The position numbers and the translations under genes were made by a program. A DNA stretch of 64,000 nt from Streptomyces albus subsp. albus (lineage in GTDB: Bacteria > Actinomycetota > Actinomycetes > Streptomycetales > Streptomycetaceae): NCBI RefSeq assembly GCF_000725885.1, contig NZ_JODR01000004.1, positions 62,001 to 126,000 of the forward strand. The letters are read 5' to 3'. This document shows positions 1 to 8,440 of this stretch, in pieces. The first letter of the stretch is position 1. The number at the start of each line of letters is the position of its first letter. Under the pieces are notes generated by a model. The model was not told the origin of the DNA, ran no database searches, and saw only the letters and a program-made list of their open reading frames with translations.

Positions 1-374
1 TGAAGGACCAGGAGCCGCGTGGTGGCCGCATCATCAACAACGGCTCCGTCTCCGCCCACGCCCCACGCCCCGGCTCCATCGCCTACACGGCCACCAAGCA
101 CGCCATGACGGGGCTCACCAAGTCACTGTCCCTGGACGGCCGCCGCCACGACATCGCCTGCGGCCAGATCGACATCGGCAACGCCGCCACCGAGATGACC
201 GCCGCCATGCCCCACGGCGTGCCCCAGGCCGACGGCACCCTCGCGGCGGAACCCGTCATGTCCGCCACCGATGTGGCCCGCACCGTCCTGCACATGGCCT
301 CCCTCCCGCTGGAGGCCAACGTCCAGTTCGCGACCGTCCTCGCGACGAAGATGCCGTACATCGGGCGGGGCTGA
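1..374 (+). CDS. SDR family oxidoreductase, C-terminal part
   Basis: The gene enters from the left edge; about 123 residues are visible in frame from base 3. It is the C-terminal half of a classical NAD(P)-dependent short-chain dehydrogenase: a catalytic Ser sits in NNGSVSA (visible residue 15), followed by the YTATK catalytic Tyr/Lys pair (28 and 32) and a C-terminal stretch typical of the substrate loop. The nucleotide-binding Rossmann half lies outside the window, so cofactor preference and substrate cannot be judged. The next gene is about 460 bases away, so co-transcription is unlikely. Confidence 0.85.
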   Translation, partial: KDQEPRGGRIINNGSVSAHAPRPGSIAYTATKHAMTGLTKSLSLDGRRHDIACGQIDIGNAATEMTAAMPHGVPQADGTLAAEPVMSATDVARTVLHMASLPLEANVQFATVLATKMPYIGRG

Positions 375-835
375 GACCGGCCCCCCGGCGGGGGCCGGCG
401 GACCGGCGGGACCGTGACGGTCCGGTGCGGGGCACCCCCGGGACCGCTTGCGGCACCCGGATCCCGACGGGGCCCCGGACCCCCTCAGCGGACGCGCCGG
501 CCCCGTGGCAAGAATCAGCCGGGCCACAACGGACCCGCGACGGGCCCATGTCCGATCCACGGCGGACCCATGGCCGATCCGCGACGGGACCACTGCCGGT
601 CCGCGGCGGGAAGGCGACCGTCCGCAGCCCCGCGCGACCGCTTCGCGAGCCGCCCCCGCAGCCGCCAGGCAACCGGTCGGCGTACCGCCCGCGCCCGAGA
701 CGCGACCGCCCCGCGTACCGCCCCACGGCGGGAACACGGGCGAGCACAGACGGGACCACGGGCGGGACCACGAGCGGGAACACAAGCGGGGCCACGGCGG
801 GAACACCGCGTACCGCCGCATGGTTGGGTGGTGGC
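375..835. other. Intergenic region with degenerate short repeats
   Basis: No gene is supported here. An open frame from 425 runs into the PhzF gene, but its predicted Arg/Pro/Thr-rich stretch is not family-like. The DNA holds degenerate repeats: a CGCGACGGGCCC-ATGTCCGATCC-like unit around 536-610 and an 11-13 bp GGGACCACGGGC / GGGAACACAAGC unit around 728-815. Their role is unknown. Confidence 0.5.
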
Positions 836-1708
836 ATGACGGCGAACGGGACCACGAACCTCACCTCCGACGTACTGCGGTACACCGCTTTCTCCGCCAT
901 CCCGGCGGGCGGCAACCCCGCCGGGGTGGTGCTCGACGCGAGCGGACTGGACGACGCGGCGCGGCTGGCGGTGGCCGCCGAAGTGGGGTACTCGGAGACG
1001 GCGTTCGTGACGGCGGCCGACGACGCCGGGGAACGCACCTACGACGTGCGGTACTTCAGCCCGCTCGCGGAGGTCGCCTTCTGCGGGCACGCCACCATCG
1101 CGACCGCCGTGGCCCTCGCCGAACGCGTCGGCACCGGCGAACTGCTCTTCCGCACCCAGGCCGGGCCGGTGCCCGTCACCGTCGTCGAGGAGGACGGCCG
1201 GCCGCTGGCGACGCTCAGCAGCGTCGAACCGCACGACAAGCCGGTGGCGGAGGCGGACCTGAACGAGGCGCTGGCGGCCCTCGGCTGGGCCGAGCAGGAC
1301 CTGGACGGCACCATCCCGCCGCGTACCGCCTTCGCCGGCAACGACCATCTCGTCCTCGCCGTCGCCACCCGGGAACGACTGGCCGCGCTCGACTACGACG
1401 TCGAACGGCTCAAGGCGCTGATGCTGCGGCTCGGGCTGACCACGGTGCACCTGGTGTGGCGGGAGTCGGGCGGCGTCTTCCACGTCCGCGACCCCTTCCC
1501 CGTCGGCGGCGTACGAGAGGACCCGGCGACCGGCGCGGCGGCGGCGGCCTTCGGCGGCTATCTGCGGGCGGCGGGCCTGGTGCCCGAGGAAGCACGGCTC
1601 GTGCTGCACCAGGGGGAGGACATGGGACGGCCCGGCGTGCTGACCGTCGATCTGCGGGCCGGCGACCCGCGCGTCCACGTCTCCGGTACGGCCACCCGGC
1701 TGCGCTGA
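836..1708 (+). CDS. PhzF family isomerase/epimerase-like protein
   Basis: A 290-residue protein of the PhzF/diaminopimelate-epimerase fold. Family hallmarks are visible: the GGNPAG N-terminal loop (residues 25-30), the SETAF motif with the acid/base Glu (about 54), the FCGHATIA loop (about 82-89) and the C-terminal EDPATGAAA loop. PhzF itself isomerises dihydro-3-hydroxyanthranilate in phenazine synthesis, but most homologues lie outside phenazine clusters and have unknown substrates. No phenazine genes are seen here. The ATG at 836 is preferred over in-frame upstream starts because homology begins at once and the upstream region is low complexity. Confidence 0.85.
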   Translation: MTANGTTNLTSDVLRYTAFSAIPAGGNPAGVVLDASGLDDAARLAVAAEVGYSETAFVTAADDAGERTYDVRYFSPLAEVAFCGHATIATAVALAERVGTGELLFRTQAGPVPVTVVEEDGRPLATLSSVEPHDKPVAEADLNEALAALGWAEQDLDGTIPPRTAFAGNDHLVLAVATRERLAALDYDVERLKALMLRLGLTTVHLVWRESGGVFHVRDPFPVGGVREDPATGAAAAAFGGYLRAAGLVPEEARLVLHQGEDMGRPGVLTVDLRAGDPRVHVSGTATRLR

Positions 1709-1818
1709 GACGCCCCGGTACGAGACGCGGATCACCCGGCGCCCTCCCGCCCGGCTGTGGTCCGCCGGGCGGGGGCGGGGGCAGACTCGGCGGGCAGTCA
1801 CCGCCGAGGAGCCGACAG

Positions 1819-3003
1819 ATGACCGAGCCCGCACCCTCCGCCGCCCACGCCTCCTACCAGAACGAGATCTATCTGCACGGCCTGGAAGGCCGTGTCCCGC
1901 CCTTCACCACCGACGGCACGGCACTGGGCGCATCGGCCCGCCGGCACCTGGACCAGGGCGCTTTCGGCTACGTCGCCGGGGCCGCGGGGTCCGGCGCCAC
2001 GCACCGCGCCAACCGGGAGGCGTTCGACCGTCACCGGCTGGTGCCGCGCATGCTGACCGACGCCACCCACCGGGACCTGCGCACCGAGGTACTGGGCAGC
2101 ACCCTGCCCGCGCCCGTGCTGCTCGCCCCGGTCGGCGTGCAGTCGATCGTCCACCCGGACGGCGAACTGGCCACCGCGCGGGCCGCCGCCGCGCTGGGGC
2201 TGACGACGATCCTGTCCACCGCCTCCTCCCACACCCTCGAAGAGGTCGCGGAGGCCGCCGGCGAGGACGCGCCCCGGTGGTTCCAGCTGTACTGGCCGAA
2301 CGACGACGAGGTGTGCGTCAGCATCCTGGAGCGAGCCCGCCGCGCCGGCTACACCACGCTCGTCGTCACCCTCGACACCTGGACCCTGGCCTGGCGTCCG
2401 CAGGACCTCGACCTGGCCTACCTGCCGTTCATCCGCGGCATCGGCACCGCCGTACCGTTCTCCGACCCGGCCTTCCGCGCCGGGCTGGAACGCCCGCCGG
2501 AGGAGGACCTGGCCGCGGCCGTGCTGCGCTGGGTGCCGATGTTCACCGGCACCGACAAATCGTGGGACCGGCTGCCGTTCCTGCGGCAGCACTGGGAGGG
2601 GCCGATCGTCCTCAAGGGCATCCAGCACCCGGACGACGCACGCCGCGCCGCCGACGCGGGCATGGACGGCATCGTCGTCTCCAACCACGGCGGCCGGCAG
2701 GTCGACGGCGCCATCGCCTCGCTGGACGCGCTGCCGCGGGTGGCCTCGGCGGTGGCGGACACCGGCATGGAGGTGCTGTTCGACTCGGGCGTACGCACCG
2801 GCGCCGACGTCCTCAAGGCCCTCGCCCTGGGCGCCCGGGCCGTCCTGCTGGGCCGGCCGTACGTCTACGGTCTGGCCCACGGCGGCGAGGACGGCGTCCG
2901 GCACGTCCTGCGCTCCCTGCTCGCGGACCTCGATCTCACGCTGGGCCTCTCGGGCCACCGCACACCCGGCGAGCTGACCCCCGACGACCTGCACCACCGC
3001 TGA
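1819..3003 (+). CDS. FMN-dependent alpha-hydroxy-acid oxidase, lactate 2-monooxygenase-like
   Basis: A 394-residue TIM-barrel flavoprotein. The conserved C-terminal block is present: IVLKGI with the FMN-contacting Lys, SNHGGRQVDGA with the catalytic His and substrate-binding Arg, then FDSGVRTGADVLKALALGA, which binds the FMN phosphate. The long loop between barrel strands 4 and 5, and the length, fit the lactate 2-monooxygenase branch (L-lactate plus O2 to acetate plus CO2) better than glycolate oxidase. The substrate remains an inference. GAGGAG lies just upstream of the ATG. The gene stands alone, directly ahead of rnpB on the same strand. Confidence 0.85.
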   Translation: MTEPAPSAAHASYQNEIYLHGLEGRVPPFTTDGTALGASARRHLDQGAFGYVAGAAGSGATHRANREAFDRHRLVPRMLTDATHRDLRTEVLGSTLPAPVLLAPVGVQSIVHPDGELATARAAAALGLTTILSTASSHTLEEVAEAAGEDAPRWFQLYWPNDDEVCVSILERARRAGYTTLVVTLDTWTLAWRPQDLDLAYLPFIRGIGTAVPFSDPAFRAGLERPPEEDLAAAVLRWVPMFTGTDKSWDRLPFLRQHWEGPIVLKGIQHPDDARRAADAGMDGIVVSNHGGRQVDGAIASLDALPRVASAVADTGMEVLFDSGVRTGADVLKALALGARAVLLGRPYVYGLAHGGEDGVRHVLRSLLADLDLTLGLSGHRTPGELTPDDLHHR

Positions 3004-3035
3004 GCACCACCGCGCCGCCGGGTACCATGGCCGCA

Positions 3036-3457
3036 CGGCGGACGAGCCGGCCGGGCGGTCGCGTCGGGGGAGCACACACTCCCTCGCCGAGGAACGTCCG
3101 GGCTCCACAGGGCAGGATGGTGGGTAACGCCCACCCGGGGTGACCCGCGGGACAGTGCCACAGAAAGCAAACCGCCGGGGCCGTATCCGTACGGCTCCCG
3201 GTAAGGGTGAAACGGTGGTGTAAGAGACCACCAGCGCCCAGGGTGACCTGGGCGGCTCGGTAAACCCCATCCGGAGCAAGGTCAAGAGGGAGCACTCCGG
3301 TGCTCCTGCGCGGACGACCGAGGGCGGCCCGCCCGAGTCCGCGGGTAGACCGCACGAGGCCGGCGGCAACGCCGGTCCTAGATGGATGACCGCCGCCCCG
3401 GGGCGCCGCAAGGCCCCCGAGGCACAGAACCCGGCGTACAGGCCGACTCGTCCGCCG
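3036..3457 (+). ncRNA. rnpB: RNase P RNA, bacterial class A
   Basis: The catalytic RNA that matures tRNA 5' ends. The conserved core GAGGAACGTCCGGGCTCCAC lies at about 3088-3107, the GGTAAGGGTGAAACGGTGG element at about 3200-3220, the AGAGGGAGCACTCCGG segment near 3285-3302 and the 3' ACAGAACCCGGCGTACAGG element at about 3424-3442. The ends are set by the P1 helix: CGGCGGACGAG at 3036-3046 pairs perfectly with CTCGTCCGCCG at 3447-3457. About 422 nt is normal for actinomycetes. Confidence 0.97.
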
Positions 3458-3484
3458 CCTCCTGGGGCCGGGGTCCCGGCCCTG

Positions 3485-3512
3485 GGGCTCCGATCGGTAT
3501 CGGAGCCCTTTT
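3485..3512 (+). terminator. Intrinsic terminator of rnpB
   Basis: A perfect 10-bp stem (GGGCTCCGAT at 3485-3494 with ATCGGAGCCC at 3499-3508) with a CGGT tetraloop, followed by TTTT. It begins 28 nt past the RNase P RNA 3' end and is the clearest rho-independent terminator in the window. Confidence 0.9.
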
Positions 3513-3595
3513 CCGCCTTGCGGGCGCGCCGTCCTGTTCGGCACAACGACGAGCAGATGTGGACACTCGTGCGGCTCCCGGACGCGTCTGGCGGA

Positions 3596-4885
3596 TCACG
3601 CAGGCAGCGCGCCGGTGCGAGCCGCGAACTCCCGCACCCCGGGCACGCGGACCGGGGAGTACAGCAGATCGACGGTCAGCGCCCGGAGCGCAGGCCGGCG
3701 CACCTCCTGCGGAGCCTCCTGCTCGACGCGCCTCAGCGCGTCGAAAGTCTTCCGGTCATCACGCAGGGCGTGCCACATGCGGGCGACGTCGGTCCACGCC
3801 CGGGCACGCCGCTCCAGCGACGGAATGCTGTCGATGTCGATGCGGCGCGCCACGCTGACGCCCTCGTCCGGGGTGCCGAGAGCGTTGAGGACGCTGATGC
3901 GGTAGGTGTCGACCTGGGTCCGCGTCGCGTCCACGGTGAAGAGTCCGGGGACAGCAGCGTCGGGACGAGCCGTTTCCTCCTGGGCCGCGTCGAGGAGTTC
4001 CAGTGCGGTCGAGCGGTCCTTGGCCGTCGCCGCGCTGTACGCCGCAGTGAGCATGAGCGTTGTCCGGACGGCTCTCGCATGCTGCCGACCGCTGTCGAGG
4101 TCCGCTGCTTCCCGCGTGAGGAGCCGCACGGCTGAGGCACTGTTCCCCGACCGCCGTACTGTGATCGCGAGGACGCGGGAGGCTTCACCGACCGGGACCG
4201 GGTGCCCGGAGGCCCGAGCCGCAGCGAGTGCGCGGTCGGCGGCGGCCCACGCCGCGTCCGAGTGCTGTTTGAGGGCCAGTTCCGCAGCGAGGACGTAGGA
4301 CCGCGCCAGGATGACGCTTGCCTTGTTGCGCTCGTGACCGCTCGCCTCTTCCCATGAGGCGGAGGCAGCGGCCAGCAGGCCCGGAAGTGCACGGCCGAGT
4401 GCGCTGTACCGCGCTGCGCGGAAGTGGGACCGCGCGTTCGTGGCTTCCCGTACCAGCCGTTGGAGCGGCAGGGGCTCGGCGGCAGGGAGATGGAAGAGAC
4501 ACTCCTCCAGGGGAGCGGCCGGATCGCCCCCGGGAACGTCGGCCGCCGCGGGGGTACCGACCGCGGCGGACACTCCGACGGCTGCCGCTCCGGTGAGCAG
4601 GTTCCTACGACGCACCGCATCCTCCTCGCCTGGGCGCCCCACCGTACCGAGCACGGGCCCGGCGGACACAGATCCGGCAGTCAGCCTGTCGGGCGGGACA
4701 CCGAGAAAACCGGCCAAGGCCAGGAGCCGGTCGTACCCCAGCCGCATACGGCCGGACTCGATCCGGGAGATCGCGCTCGCCGAGTAGCCGATCGCCTGGC
4801 CGACCTGGGTCTGCGTCAGCCGTGCACGGCACCGTGCTGCCCGTAGCTCGGCCCCCAACTCCTGCGGGGACCTGACGACGTCCAT
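3596..4885 (-). CDS. XRE-family regulator of the graspetide locus
   Basis: A 429-residue regulator. Residues about 8-65 form an XRE helix-turn-helix (RLTQTQVGQAIGYSASAISRIESG). The remaining Ala-rich helical part resembles TPR-type C-terminal domains of Streptomyces XRE regulators. The ATG at 4885 follows AGGAGGA. It is divergently transcribed from the RiPP precursor, a common arrangement for this family next to ATP-grasp peptide loci, which suggests local control of the cluster, probably through the 13-bp inverted repeat at 4959-4991. The effector is unknown; the helical domain could bind a peptide or signal. Confidence 0.88.
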   Translation of the reverse strand: MDVVRSPQELGAELRAARCRARLTQTQVGQAIGYSASAISRIESGRMRLGYDRLLALAGFLGVPPDRLTAGSVSAGPVLGTVGRPGEEDAVRRRNLLTGAAAVGVSAAVGTPAAADVPGGDPAAPLEECLFHLPAAEPLPLQRLVREATNARSHFRAARYSALGRALPGLLAAASASWEEASGHERNKASVILARSYVLAAELALKQHSDAAWAAADRALAAARASGHPVPVGEASRVLAITVRRSGNSASAVRLLTREAADLDSGRQHARAVRTTLMLTAAYSAATAKDRSTALELLDAAQEETARPDAAVPGLFTVDATRTQVDTYRISVLNALGTPDEGVSVARRIDIDSIPSLERRARAWTDVARMWHALRDDRKTFDALRRVEQEAPQEVRRPALRALTVDLLYSPVRVPGVREFAARTGALPA

Positions 4886-4958
4886 CGGCGTCCTCCTGCG
4901 GAACGGCGGGAGGAAGACGGTAGCGGCAAACCCGCGTGCGGCGGGAGGGCGTACGGAA

Positions 4959-4991
4959 GCACACGGTGTGCGGGCCTCGCACACCGTGTGC
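4959..4991. promoter_or_regulatory. Inverted repeat, candidate operator of the XRE regulator
   Basis: GCACACGGTGTGC (4959-4971) and GCACACCGTGTGC (4979-4991) are exact reverse complements separated by 7 bases, and each arm is itself nearly palindromic. It lies in the intergenic region between the divergent XRE gene and the precursor gene, so it is the obvious operator candidate. Binding is inferred. Confidence 0.6.
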
Positions 4992-5122
4992 GGCCCGGCC
5001 GTCTCCCTCTCCCGCTCGCACGGGCACGCCTCGCATTGTGATTGCACGCCCGGCCGCTCGGCCCGGGCGGCTCCCGACGGCGGCGTCGCATGCCGCTGTC
5101 CCGACACCGAAGGAGCACCACG

Positions 5123-5353
5123 ATGACCACTCTGCCGTTCGGCCTCACCCAGGCGCTGCCGGTCGAAGCGCCCGCTGCGCGTACCTGGCCCGGCGCTCTG
5201 AGCTACTGCCCCGAGCAGCAGCTCACCGTCGTGACTCGGACCGGCACCCCGTTCATCGACTCCCCGTCCATGGCTTCGGAGATCCAGACGGTCACCCAGA
5301 CCCGTCACGACAGCCAGATCTTCGACGACAACGGCGGCACCGACAAGGACTGA
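5123..5353 (+). CDS. tgmA: Graspetide (ATP-grasp-modified RiPP) precursor peptide
   Basis: A 76-residue precursor beginning MTTLPFGLTQALPV. A PFGL-type N-terminal motif is typical of the actinobacterial ATP-grasp-target leader family. The C-terminal part carries the expected graspetide pattern of hydroxyl donors followed by acidic acceptors: Thr56, Thr58 and Thr60 in TVTQT, Ser64, then Asp68, Asp69, Asp74 and Asp76. One Cys (29) lies in the leader. GAAGGAG precedes the ATG by 8 bases. It sits directly upstream of the ATP-grasp and PIMT-like methyltransferase genes, completing the three-gene tgm arrangement. The ester/amide connectivity cannot be read from sequence. Confidence 0.85.
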   Translation: MTTLPFGLTQALPVEAPAARTWPGALSYCPEQQLTVVTRTGTPFIDSPSMASEIQTVTQTRHDSQIFDDNGGTDKD

Positions 5354-5379
5354 ACGGGTCAGCGGGAGAGGAGTGAGAG

Positions 5380-6340
5380 ATGACGGTCCTGGTGCTGACC
5401 CGCCGGCTCGACCCCGTCGCCGATCTGGTGGTGGCCGAGCTGAACACCCGAGGAGCGCCGGTCGTCCGGCTCGACCCCGGGGACCTGCCCGACCACTCGG
5501 TGTTCACCGCCCGCCTGGACGGTGCAGCCGGTTGGTCGGGCACCTGGCGCGGCCGGCACCGGGACCTGGACCTGGGCGCCGTCACGGCCGTCCACTGGCG
5601 GCGCCCCTCTCCTCCCCGCGCCACCGTGCCGGCCTCGGAGCCGGACGCGCGGCGGTGGGCCGACGCGGAAGCCCGTGCCGGGTTCCGCGGCGTGCTCGAC
5701 GCCCTGCCCTGCATCTGGATCAACCACCCCGCCGCCAACGCAGCGGCCGGCTCGCTCCCGGGCGCCCTCGCCGAGGCGGCCCGATGCGGCCTGCGCGTAC
5801 CCCGGAGCCTGGTCACCAACGACCCGCACTCCGCCCGCGAGTTCGTCGCCTCACTGCCTGGCGGGGTGGCGGCCTACAAGAGCATCGGGGCCGGCGGACC
5901 GGTCACGTGCGACGGTGTCACCTACGCGTCGTGGACCTCACGAGTCCGCGCCGACGACATCACCGACGCCGTGGGCGTGACGGCGCACTACTTCGCCGAG
6001 TGGATCGACAAGGCGTACGAGGTCCGTCTCACCGCTGTCGGGCGGCCGGCTGTTCGCCGCCGAGATCCACACCCACTCCGAAGCGGCCCGGATCGATTTC
6101 CGCCGGGACTACGACGCCTGCTCCTACACCGTCTGCGACGTGCCCGCCGACGTCGCAGACGGGGTCCGCTCCCTCATGGACACCTACGGACTGCGGTACG
6201 CCGCACTGGACTTCCTCGTTGGTCATGCCGGGCTGTGGCACCTGTGCGACATCAACCCAGCCGGGCAGTACGGCTGGATCGAGGCCCTGCGTGCCCCCAT
6301 CACCCGCGCCATCGCCGACGAACTGGAAAGGCAGCCATGA
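5380..6340 (+). pseudogene. tgmB: ATP-grasp peptide ligase, frameshifted as sequenced
   Basis: The ligase that would form side-chain ester or amide links in the precursor. Frame 1 encodes about 220 family-like residues (start MTVLVLTRR, including WINHP and AYKSIGAGGP). After TAVG the family-like sequence continues in frame 2 (RLFAAEIHTHS through CDINPAGQYGWIE, the ATP-grasp metal-site region). The break is one extra G in GTCGGGCGGCCGG at 6040-6042; removing it gives GTC GGC GGC CGG and a 319-residue protein of normal length ending in an ATGA overlap with the methyltransferase. SD GGAGAGGAG is intact. This is either a recent mutation or a sequencing error; the lack of other damage favours one of these over old decay. 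Confidence 0.85.
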
Positions 6341-7479
6341 CCGTCGCCGAGACCACCGGCAGCGCCGAGGACCTGCGCCGCCGTATGACCACCTGCCTCA
6401 CGCACGAGGGAGTGCTGCGCACCCCCGCCTGGCGCGAAGCCTTCGCCACGGTCCCTCGGGAACACTTCACGCCCGCGTTCTCGGTGCACGACGCCGAGGG
6501 CTTCCGCACGCTCCGGGCCGGCGATCCCGGCTACCTGGAGACGGTCTACAGCGACACCTCCCTCATCACCCGGCGCGACAAGAACGGTGTGGCGATCAGC
6601 TCCTCCACGCGGCCCCGGGTGATGGCCGCCATGCTCGAAGCACTGCCCGACCGCGACACCGCCACCGTGCTGGAGATCGGCACCGGCACCGGCTACAACG
6701 CCGCGCTCTTGTGCGCGCGCTACGGCGCGGAGAAGATCGCCACTCTCGACATCGATCCCGAGCTGACCACTGCCGCTCGCGAACGCCTCCACACGGCCGG
6801 ATACACCCCCACCATCGTGACCGGCGACGGCACCCGCGGCCACACACCCCGCGCCCCTCATTCGGCGATCATCGCCACCTGCGGGCTGCCCCGCATCCCT
6901 GCGGTCTGGCTCTCCCAGCTCGCCCCCGGCGGCACCGTCGTCGCCAACCTCGGCTACGGTTTGGCCTCCCTCAACCACCATGACGACGGCAGTCTCCGAG
7001 GCCGCTTCCTGCCGGAGATGGCGGCTTTCATGACCGCCCGCCACTCGCCCGAGGACTCCGCACCGAACGCCTGCCCCGAGGACATCGCCGGCCTGATGCG
7101 CGCCAGAGGGCGCACGACGACCGTGCAGGTGGCGGGGGACGTCACCGCGCCCATGCCCCGCTTCCTCAGCGGCATGCTCCAACACGACACCATCGACGTC
7201 AGCCTGGTCGGCGACGACGGCCGCACGGTGCACCTCATCCAGCACCCGGCATCCGGTGCCTGGGCTCGCATGGCCCCGCACGGCGCCCACGGCGCCCGCC
7301 TCGACCACGACGGCCCCGAACACCGCAATCTGTGGGGCGAGCGGCTGGTGCTCATCAAGGCGTGGTTCCACGCAGGGCACCCCGGCCCTGACCGCTACGG
7401 TCTCACCGTGGCCCCGAACGGCACGCACACGCTGTGGCTGGACTCCCCGGACGGTCCGTCCTGGGTGCTGCCCGCCTGA
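6337..7479 (+). CDS. tgmC: PIMT-like methyltransferase of the graspetide locus
   Basis: A 380-residue SAM-dependent methyltransferase related to protein L-isoaspartate O-methyltransferase, with motif I VLEIGTGTGYNAALL at residues about 109-123. It belongs to the ATP-grasp peptide maturase methyltransferase family. Homologues in the fuscimiditide-type graspetides methylate an Asp side chain of the modified precursor, which then cyclises to aspartimide. A C-terminal extension of about 150 residues beyond the PIMT core is typical. Its ATG overlaps the ATP-grasp stop (ATGA at 6337-6340), so the two are translationally coupled. Asp63-Ser64 and Asp69-Asn70 of the precursor are plausible targets (inference). 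Confidence 0.9.
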   Translation: MTVAETTGSAEDLRRRMTTCLTHEGVLRTPAWREAFATVPREHFTPAFSVHDAEGFRTLRAGDPGYLETVYSDTSLITRRDKNGVAISSSTRPRVMAAMLEALPDRDTATVLEIGTGTGYNAALLCARYGAEKIATLDIDPELTTAARERLHTAGYTPTIVTGDGTRGHTPRAPHSAIIATCGLPRIPAVWLSQLAPGGTVVANLGYGLASLNHHDDGSLRGRFLPEMAAFMTARHSPEDSAPNACPEDIAGLMRARGRTTTVQVAGDVTAPMPRFLSGMLQHDTIDVSLVGDDGRTVHLIQHPASGAWARMAPHGAHGARLDHDGPEHRNLWGERLVLIKAWFHAGHPGPDRYGLTVAPNGTHTLWLDSPDGPSWVLPA

Positions 7480-7549
7480 CGGCTCGGCGACGGCACGCCC
7501 CGGCGCCGGCCATCGGACGCAAAGCTGCGCCGGGGGAACGGGGACGCCC

Positions 7550-8440
7550 CTACCCCCTCTCCCCCACCCCGTCGCCGTCCTCCGGGGGCGCTCCGGGGGC
7601 CGGGGGGAGGGGGTCGTCCGCAGGGTGGGTGCTCTCCGGGTGGAGGGCGGCGCTCTCCGGGTGGCTGCGGGTGGCGCGCAGCAGTGTGGCGGCGCCCCGT
7701 ACCGCTGCGGTGTGCGGTGCGGGGACCGCGGTGACCCGGGTGTCCAGGCGTCCGGCGAGGCGGTAGGTGACGCCCGGGCACAGGGCGCCGCCGCCCGCCA
7801 GGAGGACGCCGCGGTGCAACGCGTCGAGGGCGTGCGAGGTGGGGTCCTGTTCCAGCATGCTCGTCACCATCGCGACGACCGCGTCCACGAGCCGGGCCGC
7901 GGTGGGTTCCGCCTCCAGGTCGGTGGTGCCCAGCGCGGTGCGGCGGGCGTCGAGGACCGCGCCGCCCGCCAGCAGGACCACCTCGGTGAGGTGGGCGCCG
8001 ATGTCCACGACGAACAGGGCCCGGGTCAGGTCGACACCGGCCGCGTACGCCACGGCGCGGGCCGTCGGCATGGTCAGCACGGTACGGGGCCGCAGCACCT
8101 CGACCGCTTCCCGGGCGGCGGCCCGGTAGGCGACTCCGCCGAGCACCGGGGCCGTCAGCACGACCAGGGGGCGGGCGTGCCGGGACAGACGGTGGCCCAG
8201 CAGCCGGTCCAGCAAGCGCGCGGTGCCCGCGGTGTCGATGATCGTGCCCCGCTGGATGGGGCGGGTGACCCCGGCGCCGGGGAAGGTGACCGTGGGTACG
8301 TCGATGATCCTGCCGCGGCCCACCATCCAGACGCGGGTCCGGGCGCTGCCCAGGTCCAGGGCGATGCCCGAACACCGCCTGCACAGCGGCCAGGCGGGCC
8401 GCGGTGCCACGGCGGGGAAGGCGCGGTGCGCCGCGGTCAC
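7550..8440 (-). CDS. MreB/Mbl-like actin-fold protein, short form
   Basis: A 296-residue actin/HSP70-fold ATPase-like protein. GIALDLGSARTRVW is the phosphate-1 loop, FVVDIGAHLTEV phosphate-2 and GVLLAGGGALCPGV the adenosine motif. It is shorter than canonical MreB (about 340), consistent with a reduced Streptomyces paralogue of the SCO6166 type, which lacks parts of subdomains IB/IIB. The GTG at 8440 overlaps the stop of the upstream DksA-like gene (GTGA), so it is the second gene of an operon. The C-terminal 30 residues are Pro/Glu-rich. Expected at membrane or cell wall, with an unclear role. Confidence 0.85.
   Translation of the reverse strand: MTAAHRAFPAVAPRPAWPLCRRCSGIALDLGSARTRVWMVGRGRIIDVPTVTFPGAGVTRPIQRGTIIDTAGTARLLDRLLGHRLSRHARPLVVLTAPVLGGVAYRAAAREAVEVLRPRTVLTMPTARAVAYAAGVDLTRALFVVDIGAHLTEVVLLAGGAVLDARRTALGTTDLEAEPTAARLVDAVVAMVTSMLEQDPTSHALDALHRGVLLAGGGALCPGVTYRLAGRLDTRVTAVPAPHTAAVRGAATLLRATRSHPESAALHPESTHPADDPLPPAPGAPPEDGDGVGERG

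Noticed and set aside
375..835. Short repeats as a possible CRISPR array
   Set aside because: Units are degenerate, contiguous, 11-13 bp, without spacers; no cas genes in the window.
448..1818. Upstream part of an 851-aa ORF ending in the lactate monooxygenase-like gene
   Set aside because: Overlaps PhzF in another frame and is Arg-rich. The flavoenzyme starts at 1819 with an SD.
5380..7479. A 699-aa single ORF read as an ATP-grasp/methyltransferase fusion
   Set aside because: It is created by the frameshift at 6040. Residues about 221-319 are Arg-rich nonsense, while family-like sequence continues in another frame and the methyltransferase has its own ATG at 6337.
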